A stretch of 64,000 nt of DNA, from positions 1 through 64,000 of the forward strand of contig NZ_JABKKF010000001.1 of the NCBI RefSeq assembly GCF_013166605.1, given 5' to 3'. The notes below the pieces were generated by a model. That model searched no databases, was not told where the DNA came from, and was given only the letters and a program-made list of their open reading frames with translations. Numbering within the stretch: position 1 is the first letter of the stretch; every line of letters begins with the position of its first letter. This DNA is from Xylanibacter muris. Lineage in GTDB: Bacteria > Bacteroidota > Bacteroidia > Bacteroidales > Bacteroidaceae. Shown here one piece after another: positions 9,501 to 16,835 of the stretch. A program made the position numbers and the translations under genes.

Positions 9501-9754
9501 CTGTATCCGGCACGGTTGTCGTTACGGCCACAGCCGGTGAACTGACAAAGACTTACGAGCTTACCGTAGACTTCACCTCCGGTATCGATGCCATCGGTGC
9601 CAATGGTTCTGAAAATGTTGTCAGCCGCAAGTTCTTCAATGCTGCTGGTGTTGAAATAGCTGCTCCGCAGACAGCAGACGGACAGGTTTATATGGTGATT
9701 GAGAAACTCAACGACGGAACAACACGTGTGATCAAGATTGCAAACAAGAAATAA
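3551..9754 (+). CDS. Giant secreted GLUG-motif surface protein
   Basis: A 2067-residue protein with a clear signal peptide (MRRITTSWLLVLGMLATNLTAWAQ is cleaved after the final Ala). Most of it is GLUG-type repeats of the pattern GGIAG...G.I.NCYN.G.I, expected to form parallel beta-helix or solenoid structure. Three large modules each start with a GxGTAENPYLI-like strand near residues 366, 866 and 1320, followed by a 'DIDM...F.G..DG.GHTI' segment and then GLUG repeats. A C-terminal Ig-like region (about 1930-2005) precedes a short sorting-like tail with FFNAAGVEI and GQVYMVIEKLNDG. GLUG repeats occur in adhesins and IgA-protease-like exoproteins, but no catalytic domain is seen here. An adhesin or matrix role is an inference. 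A strong terminator follows. Confidence 0.85.
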   Translation: MRRITTSWLLVLGMLATNLTAWAQTERLSAVAELDGTAAKAATATTGSNSFKLEQPQGKFLLKVPEQNLLNAEKKTSPILKGRSVKAAEPQTADISGYYVGTYLTLASGSFDGGSTMQVVPDTEGDSLTIKNFWNGCNVRAHYDKTTSTVTIPRQYMLTDESLGQLDIAATQPTGAPDYNTQITGTVKSGGIIDFTQAWWGIYVQKAGANKDKFVAAYYNLAMGKPNGTMMYKTASGQQAGYYVIINQTSPNMLTVTNIFNRGLDIEVKLNRNRTAEINNQVAFINASGSWTMIKCIEFNEQGNLTNYSPVITIEEAAASNNNTLSWTDWSILCAEAKSFAGRLTDARLTADTPWSYPELSINDFEGEGTVENPYLISSLDHLILLADKVNNDDNYVGVSGKQTYTRTYLGKHFALTNDIDMQNYSFEAIGKNWNQRFAGSLDGRGHTIRGLNVNGGGDSYAGLFGICDTTTVIKNLTMESPVVSSTYFSAGAVAAWCIGSIENITVNNPNVSGARSGNGAVAGIVSGKMENCHVTGGIVMGTGFLGGVVGEVHGGIHNCSAVGTKVCITGDSSPSGGVAGNILDADGSDLYFSGLMTYANLANDNGQIIGGVVGTLQNVALRNSFSSGVVRGYSSQSQIGGVVGILSSGTVENCYSSGMLHCYTRMGGGIVGQIQLGSSKLTPKVINCYTSATVEVETYQYDRNNCCEVIGKILDGTDPELTNIYYDKQVTDFGSIRFGTTTAELTSPNGPKGFSSDVWTFTEGAYPRIKTLAETEAAKYSASAVVMSAGDSFKKISNNTPLTALGNTVFCISKGQNLYTEGHYSKIAGNNTLEIGTEFGTDTLYVINGDVQTYHFVNIAPIPFEGAGTAESPLLIKTKDDLIKLSEATTAKRQTFDGMYFAMTNDIDLELDPAFDGICADGSAGAASIKFQGIFDGQGHTIENVLIPNRVVWTKEPTETSAGTLNTSACRTMGGLFGRLGESGVVRNLSIGAGSKFEMYGTCAAFVASLDGTVENCRNYADVTGYSCWVGGIAGMVNKGGRIINCYNAGNIRTGYANVGGIAGSTNGMIENCVNTGDISASDICTNYLKQLQRAGGIAGGSNASSIKNCVNYGTVYAQNNNAGGICASMEGTSTAGSANDNIVSCLNLGNVYCGNKATTGAILGLKGTKNVENVYFDAQTTGIKAGANSDIENMNGIETEILISGQALEGLTTEIWDYQAGMYPALKAYAEETKVAAARKVIAKAATGDIFTELSSDVELGDGATWTLADGKTFKIENGKLIVPKNVSAIVADTLVAVNGADVRRPMFIQALPAMPLTGEGTAENPYLINNVDEWNALAAYMDNTGKNLSAKTVRITADLDFTGKTPSRIGADGITVMAGTVDGDNHTIKGFEINSIANTSCGLFGTIDAGATVKNLIFEGTVNGTHTFANPVADKLYGTLENIVSNVAVTTNKANVSGVVGNAYTGAVLNGVVFSGSIKSGMASIGGLVATGAAGVTYSSCEFNGKIEQTGSYTKATAVTIGGFVSSSGAATFENCKSNGEITVATPEWAHTVAGFLGNAVGAKGNGLYTFTSCSNATSISAAGKVAGFIAGGPTSSSAAANAQYVMTDCHNTGDISAVSTKSLSTGYPTAGLVTFYTPGSSFTRCYNTGTIISNFNVYAGGIAGQTQGTPGSSTTPDEASFTDCYNEGSIIADGNQGGGITGAASGKVIFKNCYNTADIEGNRMVAGITSQFAGNGPQMINCYNTGNITGKTDRVGGLIAWGSPVDGLVEGCWNTGNVSSLSEVQSTVTKDNPSYEIGGLAANSGATFRNCYNAGNVKGLARAAGLVATPEKNKTQFINCYNAGRIDAPADSCGSIVGVSITNGKQWTADNKMDNTWYLDINSSDNDEAFDAKKISAKELAALDLGEGFTSPDDYTYPVVKTAADNEVALFHAAELILADDNTFTKVTKDFNVGGTPVVKWSSDCASLVFNGNSAQFEKSVSGTVVVTATAGELTKTYELTVDFTSGIDAIGANGSENVVSRKFFNAAGVEIAAPQTADGQVYMVIEKLNDGTTRVIKIANKK

Positions 9755-9832
9755 ACAGCAAACCAAATGCAGAAGCAATTCATTTTGACTATGCTTAGGC
9801 AAAACGTTTATTGAAAACAAAATGATCCATAG
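9751..9832 (+). repeat. Conserved ~80-nt block, copy 1 (after the GLUG gene)
   Basis: From the stop codon of the GLUG gene this stretch aligns almost gap-free with 19785-19863. The best-kept part is GACTATGC(C/T)(G/T)AGGC, then (G/A)(G/A)AACGTTTATT, then AAAAC. It ends shortly before the terminator at 9851. It is the tail of this transcript, whereas copy 2 is the leader of the S46 peptidase gene. Confidence 0.6.
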
Positions 9833-9850
9833 GGATTATAAACACTCAAA

Positions 9851-9889
9851 GAGGGGTGGAACTGTCCGGTTCCACCCCTCTTATTTTTA
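9851..9889 (+). terminator. Intrinsic terminator of the GLUG gene
   Basis: GAGGGGTGGAAC (9851-9862) and GTTCCACCCCTC (9869-9880) form a perfect 12-bp stem with a 6-nt loop, followed by TTATTTTT. Confidence 0.9.
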
Positions 9890-9936
9890 ACAACACCAGA
9901 ATTCTCCCACCATTTCCATTTTCAAGACTGTCAGAA

Positions 9937-9985
9937 ATGAAGTGCACCTTAAAAGTTTTTATTTAACTTTTAAGGTGCACTTCAT
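9937..9985. repeat. Perfect 21-bp inverted repeat with 7-nt loop
   Basis: 9937-9957 (starting ATGAAGTGCACC) is repeated without mismatch in inverted form at 9965-9985, separated by TTTATTT. It lies between the GLUG terminator and the REP-like cluster. It has no downstream T-run, so it is not a standard terminator. A small palindromic mobile element or a structured transcript are possible. Confidence 0.75.
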
Positions 9986-9998
9986 AAAACATCCACGA

Positions 9999-10180
9999 GT
10001 AGGGACGTGCCTTTGGCACGTGTCAGGCGGAAAAGATCCTCCAATGATTATACCTTAATAATATGTGATTGTTTTCTGCAGAGTCCTTCCACGGATAATG
10101 CCATCGCTTTGCGATGTGTATAATAAATCGAGGTGTGTGGTCGTTTACCGCCTGACACATGCCAAAGGTATGCCCCTACA
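9999..10180. repeat. REP-like palindrome cluster 3 (three copies)
   Basis: A forward copy at 9999-10046 matches the copy at 389 almost exactly through AGGCGGAAAA. A degenerate forward copy at 10099-10120 has the CATCGC-TTT-GCGATG stem. A reverse copy at 10154-10180 has the stem ACATGCC/GGTATGC, which compared with ACGTGCC shows one compensatory change (G-C to A-T) and one G-T wobble. No gene is visible in 9889-10268. Confidence 0.7.
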
Positions 10181-10268
10181 TTACATGATTATACACTGGG
10201 TCACAGACATTCAAAAAAACGGTTCCAGACTTCGTCACTCAAAAAGTCACGAAAAACTTTTTAAAACG

Positions 10269-13064
10269 CTATTTCTTTTTCGGCTTCTTCACAAGCTTGT
10301 ACGCTGCGGTGAGCATTATGTACCGCGGAATGCAATTGTATAAAGTCTCGGTACGTCCCTGTGCGTTTATGACGTAGCGCACGTTCGACAGCTGATGCAG
10401 CAGGTCGAACATCTGAAGCTTCGCCGTGAGACATCCCTTGAAAAATGAGCGGGTGAGCTGCGCGTTCCATACAATATCATCGGTGTTCATCTTGCCGCTG
10501 CTATAGCCTCTGCGGCTGAACATGTTGATGTCCGTGGCCAAACAGATGCCTGTTCCGGGAACGGTATACTGAATGTTTCCGCCATACTGATAGTCGTATG
10601 TGTCTATGCCGTACATGTTATCGAGGTTGCCCCTGCTGTTGCGCATCACAAGCTTCGACACCAAGGCAGCAGAAAACAGTCCGCGCCGATAGCTCAGCTT
10701 ACCGTTAAGGCGCGTATATATATTCGTCACTTTGCTGAGCACGTCGGCATCCGTATCGTATGCCACGCCGAAATCCACGCTGCGCTCGTATTTCACACTT
10801 CCGCTAAAGTCTATCCTGAAACGTTTCCGGCTGTCGAGAGGACACTGCCACCCTCCTTTCAGGCTGCCGCTCCAGCATCCGTTCACATTGTCAGTCATGT
10901 AGGTATATGCGCCGGTAAATGAATTGTATGTCGTACGCGTGCCCCAGGCGTTATGAAGAAACAGGAAGTCGAAACCTACATAGAACGAAGCCCCGGTGGA
11001 ATCATTCGTGAACGTCATCTGCCCGCTTCCCTTATGACGTGTGCGTCTTTTCAGGGAGGGATTGCTGAGCCTCACGGACAGAGGGTTCCTGTCATCCGTG
11101 GACGGCATCAGATTAAGGAAATCCGGCTGAAAAACATCAAGGTCATACCTTAGCGATATGGGATTCTTTCCGTATGTATAGATACTTGCGTATGGCTCAA
11201 ACGCAGTATATGAGCGTTGGGCAACGGTGTCAAGTGCCATGCGCATATAATGCATGCGTTCATCCGTACGTTTTACAGGTATGGTTATGTTCACAGTTCC
11301 GTTATCTGAATTTCTCGACAGTCTAAGAACAGCTCTGAAGTCCCGTTCCATGGTTGACACAAACCGGCTGTTGCCGGCATCAAGCACCGACATCAGGGAA
11401 TCATGCGTTGACGGGAGCAGCCATTGCTCTTCATAACGGTCATCGCCGAGAAGGTCGAGACGATAATGACTGTTGCGGTCTCTCCCATACTCCTGCCTAT
11501 AAGACAGTCCGGAACCCATTCTCCATCTGCTCGGCAGCACAAATGTGTATTCCGCTTCTCCATAATATGAGTATTTGTCGCTGACAGCCTCAGAGAATGT
11601 ATTACGCTTGTCTGACTCTCCTGCTGCAGAATAAAAGATATTGCTGGAACCGTATGTTTCATTAGGCTTTCCGTGGAAATAATAGCCGGAAAGATTGAAT
11701 GAAAGACAGTCGCCCCATTTCAGTTCCTTGAACCAGTACAGATCCTGGCTGATACTGACATGTCTGTTCTTGGACCTGCCAAGCCTGTTGATGCTGTTCA
11801 TATCCTGTGTTCCTGATGTAGAGTCACGCTGTGACGACTCTTCCCTGCTGCTTCCTCCGTATACAACAGTGTACAACCTGAGCCCTGCCTTTTTCAGGAA
11901 CAGGCCGTTGCTGATATTGAAGTTGAAATTTCTGCTCCTTGAAGCCGATGAGCTGCCCTTATATATGTTGCCTTCCGTGGCAAACGTCTCCGACATTCTG
12001 TTCATCACGTTGTCTGCATCCTTCCATGTCAGAGATACGTTCATATTTTCATTAACACTCTTGTCTTTATCCTCTGTATTAAGGGAAATGCCGGTCTGAC
12101 GTGTGGCAAGCAGTCCACGGGGCATATCGGAGGGTTTCCATTCTCCATCGCCTCCCGGTCTGCGGTCCTCGTTTACATTGTTCATATTGACAAAAGCCGA
12201 CACACGGGTATGGTCATCGTAATATAGTCCGAACGCACGTCCCATCCAGCGTTCTTCCGTGCCTGCTCCCATCTCCGAATTCACTATATACCCACGGGCA
12301 TATTCACGCTTCAAGCTGACATCCATCACATAGTCCTTCTTCTCTATCTCACGTCCTGCCAATTCGCTTTTCTCCGAGGTCTTGTGATATACCCTGACAT
12401 CCTTCACCGTGAAATACGGCAGGTTGTCAAGCATCATCTTGTTATCGCCCTTGAAGAAATCCTTACCGTTGAGCAGCAAGTTGTCTATCTTCTTTCCGTT
12501 GACATAAATGTCACCGTTGTCCTTTATTTCCGCACCGGGCATCTGGCGGATAAGGCCGTCAAGCATCGAGCCTTCTGGCAGGTTGAACGCCGCGGCATCG
12601 TATACTACGGTGTCGCCCTTGTATGCAATCTGCACCCTCGTGCCCGTGACCACGACCCCCTCAAGGTCTATGTTTCTCATTCCTTCGTCGTCTTTCCGTT
12701 TCATAAGGATGCGCGGTATCTCCATCTGGTATTTCCGGCCCATGTCTTTCAGCTCATAGTCAACATAACAGTCCTCATATCCTTCAAGCGTTGCCTTCAG
12801 AATATACTTTGCCTCTATCCGAGGTACAATGAAATTATACCATGAGAATGACCTGGTTTCGCTTGCATAGCATGTAACAGTGTCTATGACAGTGGAGTCA
12901 CTGCCCATCAACGTGATAAAGGGAGCAAGCTTCCCCTTGGTAAACGCATCGTATGCGTGACCGTAAATCTCGACCGTCTTTCCTTTTTTCTTTTTAGCGG
13001 ATCCAGTGTCCGCCGATGCCGCAACGGCCGTCAGCATCATGATTATGGCTATCAGCAGTTTCAT
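10269..13064 (-). CDS. TonB-receptor-like outer-membrane beta-barrel protein
   Basis: A 931-residue protein with a signal peptide (MKLLIAIIMMLTAVAASA), then a carboxypeptidase-regulatory-like beta domain (about 30-130), a plug-like segment (about 140-250, with LEGVVVTGTRVQIAYKGDTV and 'INGKKIDNLLLNGKDFF'-like spacing) and a long barrel rich in aromatic strand ends. This is the 'outer membrane beta-barrel' relative of TonB-dependent receptors, with no obvious TonB box seen. It is the last gene of a minus-strand operon with the TlpA-like protein (27 bp upstream), a membrane protein and an ECF sigma factor. Such receptor/TlpA/sigma sets are frequent in Bacteroidales. The ligand is unknown. Confidence 0.8.
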   Translation of the reverse strand: MKLLIAIIMMLTAVAASADTGSAKKKKGKTVEIYGHAYDAFTKGKLAPFITLMGSDSTVIDTVTCYASETRSFSWYNFIVPRIEAKYILKATLEGYEDCYVDYELKDMGRKYQMEIPRILMKRKDDEGMRNIDLEGVVVTGTRVQIAYKGDTVVYDAAAFNLPEGSMLDGLIRQMPGAEIKDNGDIYVNGKKIDNLLLNGKDFFKGDNKMMLDNLPYFTVKDVRVYHKTSEKSELAGREIEKKDYVMDVSLKREYARGYIVNSEMGAGTEERWMGRAFGLYYDDHTRVSAFVNMNNVNEDRRPGGDGEWKPSDMPRGLLATRQTGISLNTEDKDKSVNENMNVSLTWKDADNVMNRMSETFATEGNIYKGSSSASRSRNFNFNISNGLFLKKAGLRLYTVVYGGSSREESSQRDSTSGTQDMNSINRLGRSKNRHVSISQDLYWFKELKWGDCLSFNLSGYYFHGKPNETYGSSNIFYSAAGESDKRNTFSEAVSDKYSYYGEAEYTFVLPSRWRMGSGLSYRQEYGRDRNSHYRLDLLGDDRYEEQWLLPSTHDSLMSVLDAGNSRFVSTMERDFRAVLRLSRNSDNGTVNITIPVKRTDERMHYMRMALDTVAQRSYTAFEPYASIYTYGKNPISLRYDLDVFQPDFLNLMPSTDDRNPLSVRLSNPSLKRRTRHKGSGQMTFTNDSTGASFYVGFDFLFLHNAWGTRTTYNSFTGAYTYMTDNVNGCWSGSLKGGWQCPLDSRKRFRIDFSGSVKYERSVDFGVAYDTDADVLSKVTNIYTRLNGKLSYRRGLFSAALVSKLVMRNSRGNLDNMYGIDTYDYQYGGNIQYTVPGTGICLATDINMFSRRGYSSGKMNTDDIVWNAQLTRSFFKGCLTAKLQMFDLLHQLSNVRYVINAQGRTETLYNCIPRYIMLTAAYKLVKKPKKK

Positions 13065-13091
13065 TTATATGACTGGTATGGTTATATACGT

Positions 13092-15086
13092 TTATTCCCC
13101 GAAAATTTCTTCTATTTTTCTTTTCAGCGGGTTTCCGGTAAGCCCCGACATCACTATACGCCCGTCAGGACCGATAAGGACAAATTCCGGTATTGACGTT
13201 ATTCCATATTCCTCCAATATCTTGTTTCCCGTCCAACGTCTGAGCGTTGAAAGGTGTGTCCAATGCAGCCCACGCTTCGTCACATAGTTTGTCCAGTCCT
13301 TCCGGTCGTTGCTTATTGCAATGCCGATGATGTTAAGTCCCTTGTCGCGATAGCGTCTGTTAAGAATCTTCAGCATCGGGAAGTCTTCACGCGACGGCCC
13401 GCTTTCCACCATCCAGAAATCCAGCAACACATAGCCCTTGCCTACATATTCGCTTAAACGGTGTGGCATTCCGGCCGTATCGACAAGCTCCACATCCCTA
13501 TACATCGTGCCAGGCAGACGTTTCTTCATATTTCTATAGAAATTCCATACAGGCTGCATCGACACGTGTGAGGCGTATGCCTTTGTGCTGTCAAGCAGTG
13601 TTGTCAGGTCTTCATATTTCATCACGGGATATTCACGTGCAAGGTAATATGCCGCTATGGGACTGTCCATATTGTCTCTTATGAATCCCCTGACCGTCGC
13701 CCCAAAGCTGTCTATAAGCCTGAGCATGCCATCCTCGTCGATGCACTTGGGACTTGTACCTATCATCGAATTATATTTTCTTGCCTCACGCACATAACCG
13801 TACTCACGGTTTTGGCACTCGGCAAACTTCATGTTCAGCGGCGAGGCCTCGACCACACGCCGTGTCATATCGACAAATACCGGCACCGTGTCGGCAATGA
13901 AAACATAGCTGTTGTTCTCACCGTCGGTTATTTCCATAAACTGACCGGGCATCACCTTATCCTTAAAGCTGAAACTGCCATCCTTGCCGACAGGTATGCT
14001 CAGGGTATTATAGTAAGATGAGAAAGAAGACAGCTGCCTGACGGCAAGCGAGGTTGTTCCCGGCATGGCTATGCCGCTCACGCTCCACTCCCTGACATGC
14101 TCCGACATCGTATCCGGCAAATTAATCCGTTCATATACAGTTCTTGCATGATAAACGTTGTTCATGAATCTTCTGTTGTTGTTCATCCCGGCATACGGGA
14201 CAATTCTGACCTTGATTCTACTTCTTATTCTGTGTAAGGCTTGCGACACTATCGTGTTTATACGCCCCGGATTTACACCACTCTCCATCTTTAAGGCTAT
14301 GGCCTCAATTTCACCATATTGTTTTTCCGTAAGCATACCTGAGAAGTCTGATACAATCTTATTCAGAAAATATACCGCCACATCGCACCCCTGCTCATCA
14401 TTGTTGTTACGGTTTGTCTCATACATGCCGGCAACATACTTTACCTTCTCACGCATAACAGTGAACTCTGTCGAATCAACCGGCTCCATGTCTTTCATGT
14501 TCTTACTCATTCCCGGTATATATGTATCGTTAAGATTGTCTATTCTCCAATGACTGCCCTCCATCTTTATCAGACACCCGTCAACGGCATGACACAATAC
14601 GGAATCCTTGTCATAGAACACATCCGGCATCCACATCACGGCATAGCATGTACGGAAGTTGTCTGGTCCGCTGAACGTGACGAAACGGAAATTGCAGTCG
14701 TCTTTCATCTTATAGTTGAAATTAATACGGCTCCAGTATGTGTCGGGCCACGAGAATGACAGCCATCCGAACGGCGGATTGCCTTCCTCCGGATCATGTG
14801 AAAGTATCATCGTACTCCCGCCCGCATTACGCAGGAAAGCCTCATCAAGCTGTGCAAGCGGCTTGGGCATAGGATATTCTCCGCCATTGGATTTGCCGTA
14901 TACATACTTGAAGTACCATACGTAATGTCCGACACCCGGATGCGACTGCATTGTCTTTATTTCCTTCGACCCTATAAACTTGTCAAACGCCCTCTGCATA
15001 TCACCGGCATATTTTCCGGCATTCTTGCCCGCCATACAGCAGACTGCCACAGAAAGCAGTGTTATTGTCATTAATACTTTTTTCAT
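13092..15086 (-). CDS. TlpA/thioredoxin-like protein with both active-site cysteines replaced
   Basis: A 664-residue exported protein: signal peptide (1-19), an unrecognised N-terminal domain (about 20-325), a DUF4369-like beta domain (about 332-430) and a C-terminal TlpA/AhpC-type thioredoxin fold (about 520-664). The fold is recognisable from VLLDFWM, LNIIGIAIS and ITSIPEFVLIGPDGRIV. The usual WCGPC motif reads ESGPS: Ser562 (AGC) and Ser565 (TCG) sit where the redox cysteines should be. It therefore cannot do disulfide exchange through this site. The start lies two bases after the stop of the upstream membrane-protein gene, so the two are translated together. A structural or ligand-binding role with the downstream barrel is an inference. 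Confidence 0.8.
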   Translation of the reverse strand: MKKVLMTITLLSVAVCCMAGKNAGKYAGDMQRAFDKFIGSKEIKTMQSHPGVGHYVWYFKYVYGKSNGGEYPMPKPLAQLDEAFLRNAGGSTMILSHDPEEGNPPFGWLSFSWPDTYWSRINFNYKMKDDCNFRFVTFSGPDNFRTCYAVMWMPDVFYDKDSVLCHAVDGCLIKMEGSHWRIDNLNDTYIPGMSKNMKDMEPVDSTEFTVMREKVKYVAGMYETNRNNNDEQGCDVAVYFLNKIVSDFSGMLTEKQYGEIEAIALKMESGVNPGRINTIVSQALHRIRSRIKVRIVPYAGMNNNRRFMNNVYHARTVYERINLPDTMSEHVREWSVSGIAMPGTTSLAVRQLSSFSSYYNTLSIPVGKDGSFSFKDKVMPGQFMEITDGENNSYVFIADTVPVFVDMTRRVVEASPLNMKFAECQNREYGYVREARKYNSMIGTSPKCIDEDGMLRLIDSFGATVRGFIRDNMDSPIAAYYLAREYPVMKYEDLTTLLDSTKAYASHVSMQPVWNFYRNMKKRLPGTMYRDVELVDTAGMPHRLSEYVGKGYVLLDFWMVESGPSREDFPMLKILNRRYRDKGLNIIGIAISNDRKDWTNYVTKRGLHWTHLSTLRRWTGNKILEEYGITSIPEFVLIGPDGRIVMSGLTGNPLKRKIEEIFGE

Positions 15087-15088
15087 AT

Positions 15089-15934
15089 CTATTCGTATTC
15101 ATTGTCCATATTGTGTGATTCTTCATTCCTTGCCTGCCTTGTAAGGTCGTTGACAATTATCCTGTTCATCAGTTTCTGAAACCGCTTGTCCGCCTTTATT
15201 ATCTGTTCCACATGCGAAAGATACACGCTGTCGTCAATATTCGCAAGATCATGCTCCATACGGTCTATCAGCATCTCCATGCTGTCTGCCGCAGTCATTT
15301 CCGTAGCTTTCTTATCAGACAATTCAGCAACATCCGCAAGCGCTTCAATAGCAATTTCCTTTCCGTCCGAAGCCGTTGCCGCAGCAACCATCCTGACTGC
15401 GGCCTTATCCGTTGACGCTTCTGTGCCGGCCATTTCGTCTGCATGAATCCCCGGCTTACGTACTGCAATGATGTCTGTGCCGGCCGTGTTCGCCTCAGTA
15501 GATTCAACATGAGTGCCAGACTCCTTGGACGGATGTGTTGCCAGACTTGAGCTTTCAGCCATCTCAGACATCATATCCTTATGTATGCCTTTGTTGCCAA
15601 AGTTCATCCAAGCCATAAATACCAGTCCCACAAATACGGCGGCAACAGCCCATCTCATAAATGTAATGCGCATTCTCCGTTTCCGCATTATGCTGTCATA
15701 TACACCGCTCTCATCTTCACCCTGCAATACCTCTGCATTGTTATCGGCCTTATCAACAGGGAGGGGGCATATTATATCCATCAATACACGCTGCTCTTCA
15801 GTTACACCTGTATGCTTCTGCAGCTCATGTTTCAATAGCTCATAAAGCCTGCGCTCCTCATCAAGAGAGGTCTCCCCCGCAAGAAAAAGCTTGGTCAGAA
15901 GTTCTATTTCACTTGTTGATTTCATATTTTTCAA
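15089..15934 (-). CDS. Single-pass membrane protein, probable anti-sigma factor
   Basis: A 281-residue protein with an acidic N-terminal cytoplasmic part (about 1-80), basic residues (RKRRMR), one transmembrane segment (about 94-111), a low-complexity Ala/Thr/Glu-rich periplasmic stretch (120-215) and a C-terminal helical part. It lies 7 bp downstream of an ECF sigma factor gene. Topology and position are those of an anti-sigma factor, but no zinc-binding HxxxCxxC motif is seen and it lacks a FecR-type domain. Sigma-factor binding is inferred from context only. Confidence 0.6.
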   Translation of the reverse strand: MKNMKSTSEIELLTKLFLAGETSLDEERRLYELLKHELQKHTGVTEEQRVLMDIICPLPVDKADNNAEVLQGEDESGVYDSIMRKRRMRITFMRWAVAAVFVGLVFMAWMNFGNKGIHKDMMSEMAESSSLATHPSKESGTHVESTEANTAGTDIIAVRKPGIHADEMAGTEASTDKAAVRMVAAATASDGKEIAIEALADVAELSDKKATEMTAADSMEMLIDRMEHDLANIDDSVYLSHVEQIIKADKRFQKLMNRIIVNDLTRQARNEESHNMDNEYE

Positions 15935-15941
15935 CCTGTTT

Positions 15942-16433
15942 TTAAAATTCCACTTGTTTTCTTATCATATCCAGCAGTTTCCGCCTTGCCGTGCTGAGCA
16001 TCGCGCTTATCGAACGCGGTGACGTTCCGGTGACGGCACTGATCTCCGCAATATCCATACTCATCTCATGACGCATACGGTAAAGACGCTGCTCTGTCTT
16101 TGTAAGCCTGCCTATGGCCTGCTCGAGAATCCGCCTGTTGTCATTTTCCTCCAATGTCGTCTGTTGTGCGGTATACGTGCCGGAATAGCCCGCGGCGGTC
16201 TTCCTTGTATTCTGTCTGCGCCATTCACTCACACAAACATTCTTTGCCATCCTGACAGCCAATGCCTCTGCTCCAAGCCCGGCATCTATCCTGTCACGCA
16301 TACCCCATAGCCGCATGAGCACTTCCTGTGCCACATCATCGGCCATGTCGCAGTCGTTGAAGAATGCCTTCCCTATCGAATAAACCTTGGGACGAAGCAC
16401 ATGTATGATATGTTCAAACTCTTTCTCTGTCAT
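15942..16433 (-). CDS. ECF-type RNA polymerase sigma factor
   Basis: A 163-residue protein of the usual ECF length. Region 2 (about 5-75) contains DMADDVAQEVLMRLW, the core-binding and -10 recognition part. Region 4 (about 105-155) contains LTKTEQRLYRMRHEMSMDIAEI...ISAMLSTARRKL, a helix-turn-helix for -35 recognition. It heads a four-gene operon (sigma, membrane protein, TlpA-like protein, outer-membrane barrel). An 11-bp inverted repeat sits just upstream, and two candidate -7 boxes lie at 16514-16521 and 16763-16770. Confidence 0.88.
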   Translation of the reverse strand: MTEKEFEHIIHVLRPKVYSIGKAFFNDCDMADDVAQEVLMRLWGMRDRIDAGLGAEALAVRMAKNVCVSEWRRQNTRKTAAGYSGTYTAQQTTLEENDNRRILEQAIGRLTKTEQRLYRMRHEMSMDIAEISAVTGTSPRSISAMLSTARRKLLDMIRKQVEF

Positions 16434-16459
16434 AACTCTGTCTTATATACGGACAGAAG

Positions 16460-16487
16460 ACATGTATGTTAAGTTAAACATACATGT
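16460..16487. promoter_or_regulatory. Perfect 11-bp inverted repeat upstream of the ECF sigma gene
   Basis: ACATGTATGTT (16460-16470) and AACATACATGT (16477-16487) form a perfect inverted repeat with a 6-bp spacer, 27 bp upstream of the sigma start. It could be an operator or a leader hairpin. On the plus strand it is followed by TTTTTT, so it might also stop antisense transcription. Confidence 0.5.
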
Positions 16488-16513
16488 TTTTTCAAATATT
16501 TCCTAACATAAAT

Positions 16514-16521
16514 CAAAAATA
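16514..16521 (-). promoter_or_regulatory. Candidate -7 box (TATTTTTG) for the sigma-factor operon
   Basis: Exact TAnnTTTG match on the minus strand, about 80 bp before the sigma start, with the inverted repeat 16460-16487 falling in the transcribed leader. Confidence 0.4.
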
Positions 16522-16762
16522 CAGCTTTTTAACGAAAATAAGTCATGGTTGTCATACATTTATCCTCAAATGAACGATAAAAGCGACTTCTCAAAACAGG
16601 AACTGACACATTCTCAAACCTTTTGACTATAATCGGGAAATTTATGAATATCCCGTTAGAAGTCAGACAACCGCGTATACGCTCCCCAAAGCAACACCCC
16701 TGTCTGGGGTGATACCGGCCAACCGAAAGCATTGCCATAACCTGAAAAGGCAGGATAAGATT

Positions 16763-16770
16763 CAAAGGTA
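16763..16770 (-). promoter_or_regulatory. Orphan canonical -7 box (TACCTTTG)
   Basis: A TACCTTTG box on the minus strand with no convincing gene directly after it. It could start a ~320-nt leader for the sigma operon or a small RNA. It is divergent from the box at 16836-16843. The remaining sequence of 16522-16762 holds only short hairpins (for example ACCCC/GGGGT at 16696-16710) and a 78-residue frame that is unlikely to be a gene. Confidence 0.35.
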
Positions 16771-16835
16771 TGCGGAATTACAGCAATAAACGGAAATGTT
16801 TTATACATACCGGTCTGTAATTCGGAAAAAATATC

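Noticed and set aside
16529..16765. 78-codon minus-strand frame upstream of the sigma gene
   Set aside because: Starts with TTG inside a promoter box, has no domain or signal peptide; the region is more likely leader or intergenic.
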